Positions 61,620-64,000 of a stretch of DNA of 64,000 nucleotides are shown here, one piece after another. The DNA is from JANNYA01 sp031422315 (GTDB taxonomy: Bacteria; Pseudomonadota; Gammaproteobacteria; Xanthomonadales; SZUA-5), in contig JANOQN010000036.1 of NCBI GenBank assembly GCA_031422315.1, forward strand, positions 1 through 64,000. Reading direction: 5' to 3'. Both the position numbers and the translations under genes were made by a program. Position 1 is the stretch's first letter; each line of letters opens with the position of its first letter. The notes beneath the pieces were generated by a model. That model made no database searches, was not told the origin of the DNA, and saw only the letters and a list, made by a program, of their open reading frames with translations.

Positions 61620-63331
61620 CGCGCAGCCTCTTTTGCATTGCGTTTGCGCATTTTGGGTTGATTTTCTCTTGCCGCCCTTTCCGCCCGAATGCGTTCCAAC
61701 AGCACGCTGGCTGGTTCGTCGTTTGGGTCTTGCGGTACCAGTTGGCCGGAGAAGGCGGCGCGCAGGATGTTTTGGCGTTGGGCGGTGGATTGTTTGAGCC
61801 CGAATTCTGTCGGCAGCTCAAGCTCTTTTACTGACTGCAACGCATCTTCCAAAATAGTAAGCAAGTATTTTTGTTCGTCAACTGGCGGCAAAGGGATAGG
61901 AGTTTTTTTCAAATCCTCTCCCGATATTCCTGTTTGGCCTGCTGTGGTTTTAACGCGGGCAACCAGATGTTTACGCGACAATCCCACGTTGCCGCAAACT
62001 TCCATCCACGCGCCCAATTCCACCCCAGTCATTGGTTTCATGCGAATGATCTTATCGGGATATAGCGTGCGTAGAGGCACATCTTTGACCATCGCAAAAA
62101 CACCCAGTAAATCAACGCTCCCGTTGTATCGAGTTGCCAACACGTCACCCACCTCAACCCAAAAATCGGCGGCCTCGTTTTCGTCAATTTCAATGTGTTT
62201 GATAGCCATGAAGTTCACAGCCATGGGACGCACAGCGTTGATTTTGAAAATTGGAAATCCCCGCTGGTCGGTGTTAGGTGTCTTCGATAGCCCGTTGCGA
62301 ACCGACTCTGAAAGTTGATCAACACTCGCCCATACCCATCCCTCCGGCAACCCAGACAATCCATCGGTATCCGGCTGAACCGGCGCAGGATATTTCTCTC
62401 GCCACTCTTTAGGCGGCGCTTTGCCTTGTTCCTTGAACTTGGCAAGCTGCTTGGCTTCCCAGCGGGCGCGGCGTTCGGTGAGGATGCGTTCCAGTAATTG
62501 CGCGCCAGTTTCAGAGTAACCCTCTCCCCCAGCCCCTCTCCCACGGGGGGAGAGGGGAGCAAAAGCCGGGTCGTTTCGGGGCGCAGCACCGGTTTCCGTT
62601 TCCGTTTTAGTTTCCGTTTTGGTTTCCGTTTTAAGCACCTCTCCCCCCGTGGGAGAGGGGTTGGGGAGAGGGGGCCGCTGCTGCGTGCGCCACTCGGCGG
62701 TCAGTGCGCCTTCCACGGCAGCTTTCAGCAGCGACTGCCGGTATTGCTTCAGCTTTTTCTGCGCGGCCTTGAGTTCGGCGACTCCGGCATCGAGGTCGGA
62801 GAGAAGTTCTTCGAGTTTTTCGACGATGCGGATTTGTTCAATTCTTGGGGGAGTTGGCAGTTGCAGCGTGCTTAGGTTTCCCCGGGAAATTCGCTTTCGA
62901 GTAGACCCACTTTGAAGTTCATTGATGCGCTCACGAAACTCTGGCGCATTGACAAAGTACATGAGCCACCTTTGGTCGAAGTGCTCATTTCTTCCACGCA
63001 CCACGCAAACATCCACGACAGTTACCGCAAGCTTCTTATCACCTGGGAAAATGCATGCACGACCTAGAGGGTCCGGCATTCGGGCAACAAGCACATCGCC
63101 CTTCTCTAGAAACGTACAGCCCAGTTGGATTGCTGCAGAGCGAGTCAAAAACCTGTTGGACTTATCTACGTAGTAGCCATCGCCGACATCCGCAAGCTGT
63201 ATGAGTCGAACGTCACCCTCTGGATCTTGATCCTTGCTTTCAACCCAATCACCGTCGATAAAAAGGCCATCGCCAGGGATCAAGTCTGGTATGCGTGCAA
63301 GCGCCCAACCGTTCGGAACATTTTCGCTCAC
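61616..63331 (-). CDS. hsdS: Type I restriction-modification system, specificity subunit
   Basis: HsdS sets the DNA target. The 571-residue product has two target-recognition domains (about 1-165 and 305-480), each followed by a conserved helical region (about 165-215 with EQIRIVEKLEELLSDLDAGV, and 480-560). The central linker (about 219-272) contains PLPNPSPTGGE and a run of KTET repeats, then PLSPRGRGAGGEG, encoded by inverted REP-like DNA. ATGA overlaps join it to fic downstream and hsdR upstream. Confidence 0.92.
   Translation of the reverse strand: MSENVPNGWALARIPDLIPGDGLFIDGDWVESKDQDPEGDVRLIQLADVGDGYYVDKSNRFLTRSAAIQLGCTFLEKGDVLVARMPDPLGRACIFPGDKKLAVTVVDVCVVRGRNEHFDQRWLMYFVNAPEFRERINELQSGSTRKRISRGNLSTLQLPTPPRIEQIRIVEKLEELLSDLDAGVAELKAAQKKLKQYRQSLLKAAVEGALTAEWRTQQRPPLPNPSPTGGEVLKTETKTETKTETETGAAPRNDPAFAPLSPRGRGAGGEGYSETGAQLLERILTERRARWEAKQLAKFKEQGKAPPKEWREKYPAPVQPDTDGLSGLPEGWVWASVDQLSESVRNGLSKTPNTDQRGFPIFKINAVRPMAVNFMAIKHIEIDENEAADFWVEVGDVLATRYNGSVDLLGVFAMVKDVPLRTLYPDKIIRMKPMTGVELGAWMEVCGNVGLSRKHLVARVKTTAGQTGISGEDLKKTPIPLPPVDEQKYLLTILEDALQSVKELELPTEFGLKQSTAQRQNILRAAFSGQLVPQDPNDEPASVLLERIRAERAARENQPKMRKRNAKEAAR
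62520..62674. repeat. Inverted pair of CTCTCCC/GGGAGAG palindromes inside hsdS
   Basis: The stretch at 62520-62557 (with CCCCTCTCCCACGGGGGG) is nearly the reverse complement of 62637-62674, and each is itself palindromic. Between them lies GTTTCCGTTTT repeated about three times. All of it is in frame with hsdS and adds about 50 residues to the linker. A related element lies at 26949-27073. Confidence 0.85.
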
Positions 63332-64000
63332 GCCACCAACTCCAAATTCATTTCACTCATCAAAATATCCAAGTCCTTACCAAATAGCCCCCACGCTTTC
63401 TGCAAGCCACCCTTGTCCGCCAATTCGGCGTAATCAAAATCATCCCGGCTAATGCTGCAGCTGCTGGAGATATGGTCTTTGATCAGGCGCAACCATTCGG
63501 TTTGTTCCGCGCTAAAGGCGGTGGCGCGCTGGGCGTTGTGGCGAAAGATCCAGGCTTGGAAGCGCTTGTCGACTTCATCAGCAAACGGTTTGAGTTCCGA
63601 ATCTAAGCCCAGTGCAAAGCGCAGCAATGACACCAAATCCGTCAGCTGGCGGCGGCTGGTCACGCCCTTGACTTGGCTGGTTTGCACGCGGGCATAGGCA
63701 CTCCACAGGCGTTCGGTGGTGAGCATCAGCGGCGGCTTGCTCAGGCGCTCGTGCAGCGCTTCAATCATCTCGAAGCTCAAGGCGCGGCGCTGGTAGGGCT
63801 GTTGGTAGAAAAAACCGAGTGCGGCGATTTCGTCCTTGTGCTGTTCAAGGTAATCGGCAAAGCGTTGAACCAGCGCTTTGGCTTGCGCTTCGGCCTGCTC
63901 GGAAAAGCCCGAAAATATGACTTGATCCAAGTTGATGTGATCAATCAGCTGCTCGCGCTCGCGCCGGGCGCTTTCGATTTCATCGCGCAGTTCGGGTTGG
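63328..64000 (-). CDS. hsdR: Type I restriction enzyme HsdR, C-terminal part (cut by window edge)
   Basis: The frame is open to the right window edge, so only the last 223 codons and the stop are present. The sequence (for example LGFFYQQPYQRRALSFEMI and a C-terminal AELADKGGLQKAWGLFGKDL) matches the EcoEI-type HsdR C-terminal domain that contacts the methyltransferase core. A coiled-coil-like QPELRDEIESARREREQ precedes it. The stop overlaps the hsdS start by ATGA. The nuclease and helicase domains should lie beyond the window. Confidence 0.85.
   Translation of the reverse strand, partial: QPELRDEIESARREREQLIDHINLDQVIFSGFSEQAEAQAKALVQRFADYLEQHKDEIAALGFFYQQPYQRRALSFEMIEALHERLSKPPLMLTTERLWSAYARVQTSQVKGVTSRRQLTDLVSLLRFALGLDSELKPFADEVDKRFQAWIFRHNAQRATAFSAEQTEWLRLIKDHISSSCSISRDDFDYAELADKGGLQKAWGLFGKDLDILMSEMNLELVA

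Overview
This 64 kb window is an ordinary bacterial chromosome segment with an accessory right end. The organism looks like a gammaproteobacterium, most likely Xanthomonadales (Lysobacterales). The evidence is a full-length PlsB acyltransferase (a gammaproteobacterial enzyme), a kdsD-kdsC-lptC-lptA LPS cluster next to ibaG-murA, the AmgK/MurU cell-wall recycling pair, secreted proteins with IPTL-CTERM-like tails, and two proteins ending in a short acidic 'F-K-[ND]-G-x-E' tail. The order-level assignment is inference; the gene calls stand without it.

Layout. 1-1.6 kb: the 5' end of what looks like a class C group II intron, abutting the terminator of a secreted P-domain protein. 1.7-5 kb: stand-alone trpC, galU and a MATE transporter. 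5-5.4 kb: a REP-like repeat array. 5.4-15.1 kb: glutaryl-CoA dehydrogenase, a lipoprotein, plsB, a nei-photolyase repair pair and a large acyl-CoA dehydrogenase. 15.2-18.9 kb: a tandemly duplicated secreted-protein gene (two intact copies, one truncated) divergent from a secreted subtilase. 18.9-22.6 kb: the amgK-murU-yoaA overlapping cluster. 22.9-26.6 kb: a CsgG-like protein, then a deacetylase-CitE-GYF/DUF4328 operon. 27-33.2 kb: ibaG and murA, then a giant membrane ankyrin protein overlapping a methyltransferase. 33.6-36.4 kb: kdsD-kdsC-lptC-lptA (KDO synthesis and LPS transport) followed by purF, not by lptB-rpoN. 38-44.6 kb: gltBD. 44.8-56.2 kb: mostly exported or membrane proteins (CSLREA beta-helix, DUF3667, a cytochrome-like protein with the DUF1800/DUF1501 pair, an M1 peptidase, DUF1329), plus a decayed Ser/Thr kinase. 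56.6-58.5 kb: a PaaI-type thioesterase, gluQ and the tmRNA gene ssrA. 58.8 kb to the window end: a type I restriction-modification locus read right to left as hsdR-hsdS-fic-hsdM, beginning 370 bp beyond ssrA and therefore possibly a genomic island.

The most interesting signals are: (1) the R-S-fic-M operon with a class II Fic AMPylase gene between hsdS and hsdM, and a nested, highly symmetric operator-like dyad just before hsdM; (2) an inverted pair of REP-like palindromes translated in frame inside hsdS; (3) the group IIC intron end at a terminator; (4) a 571-bp tandem duplication of a secreted-protein gene that left a truncated third copy; (5) two copies of a ~140-bp inverted-repeat-bounded element 51 kb apart; (6) a Ser/Thr kinase broken by a 29-bp duplication in its glycine-rich loop. 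No clearly new system was proven; the Fic-containing restriction locus is the best candidate.
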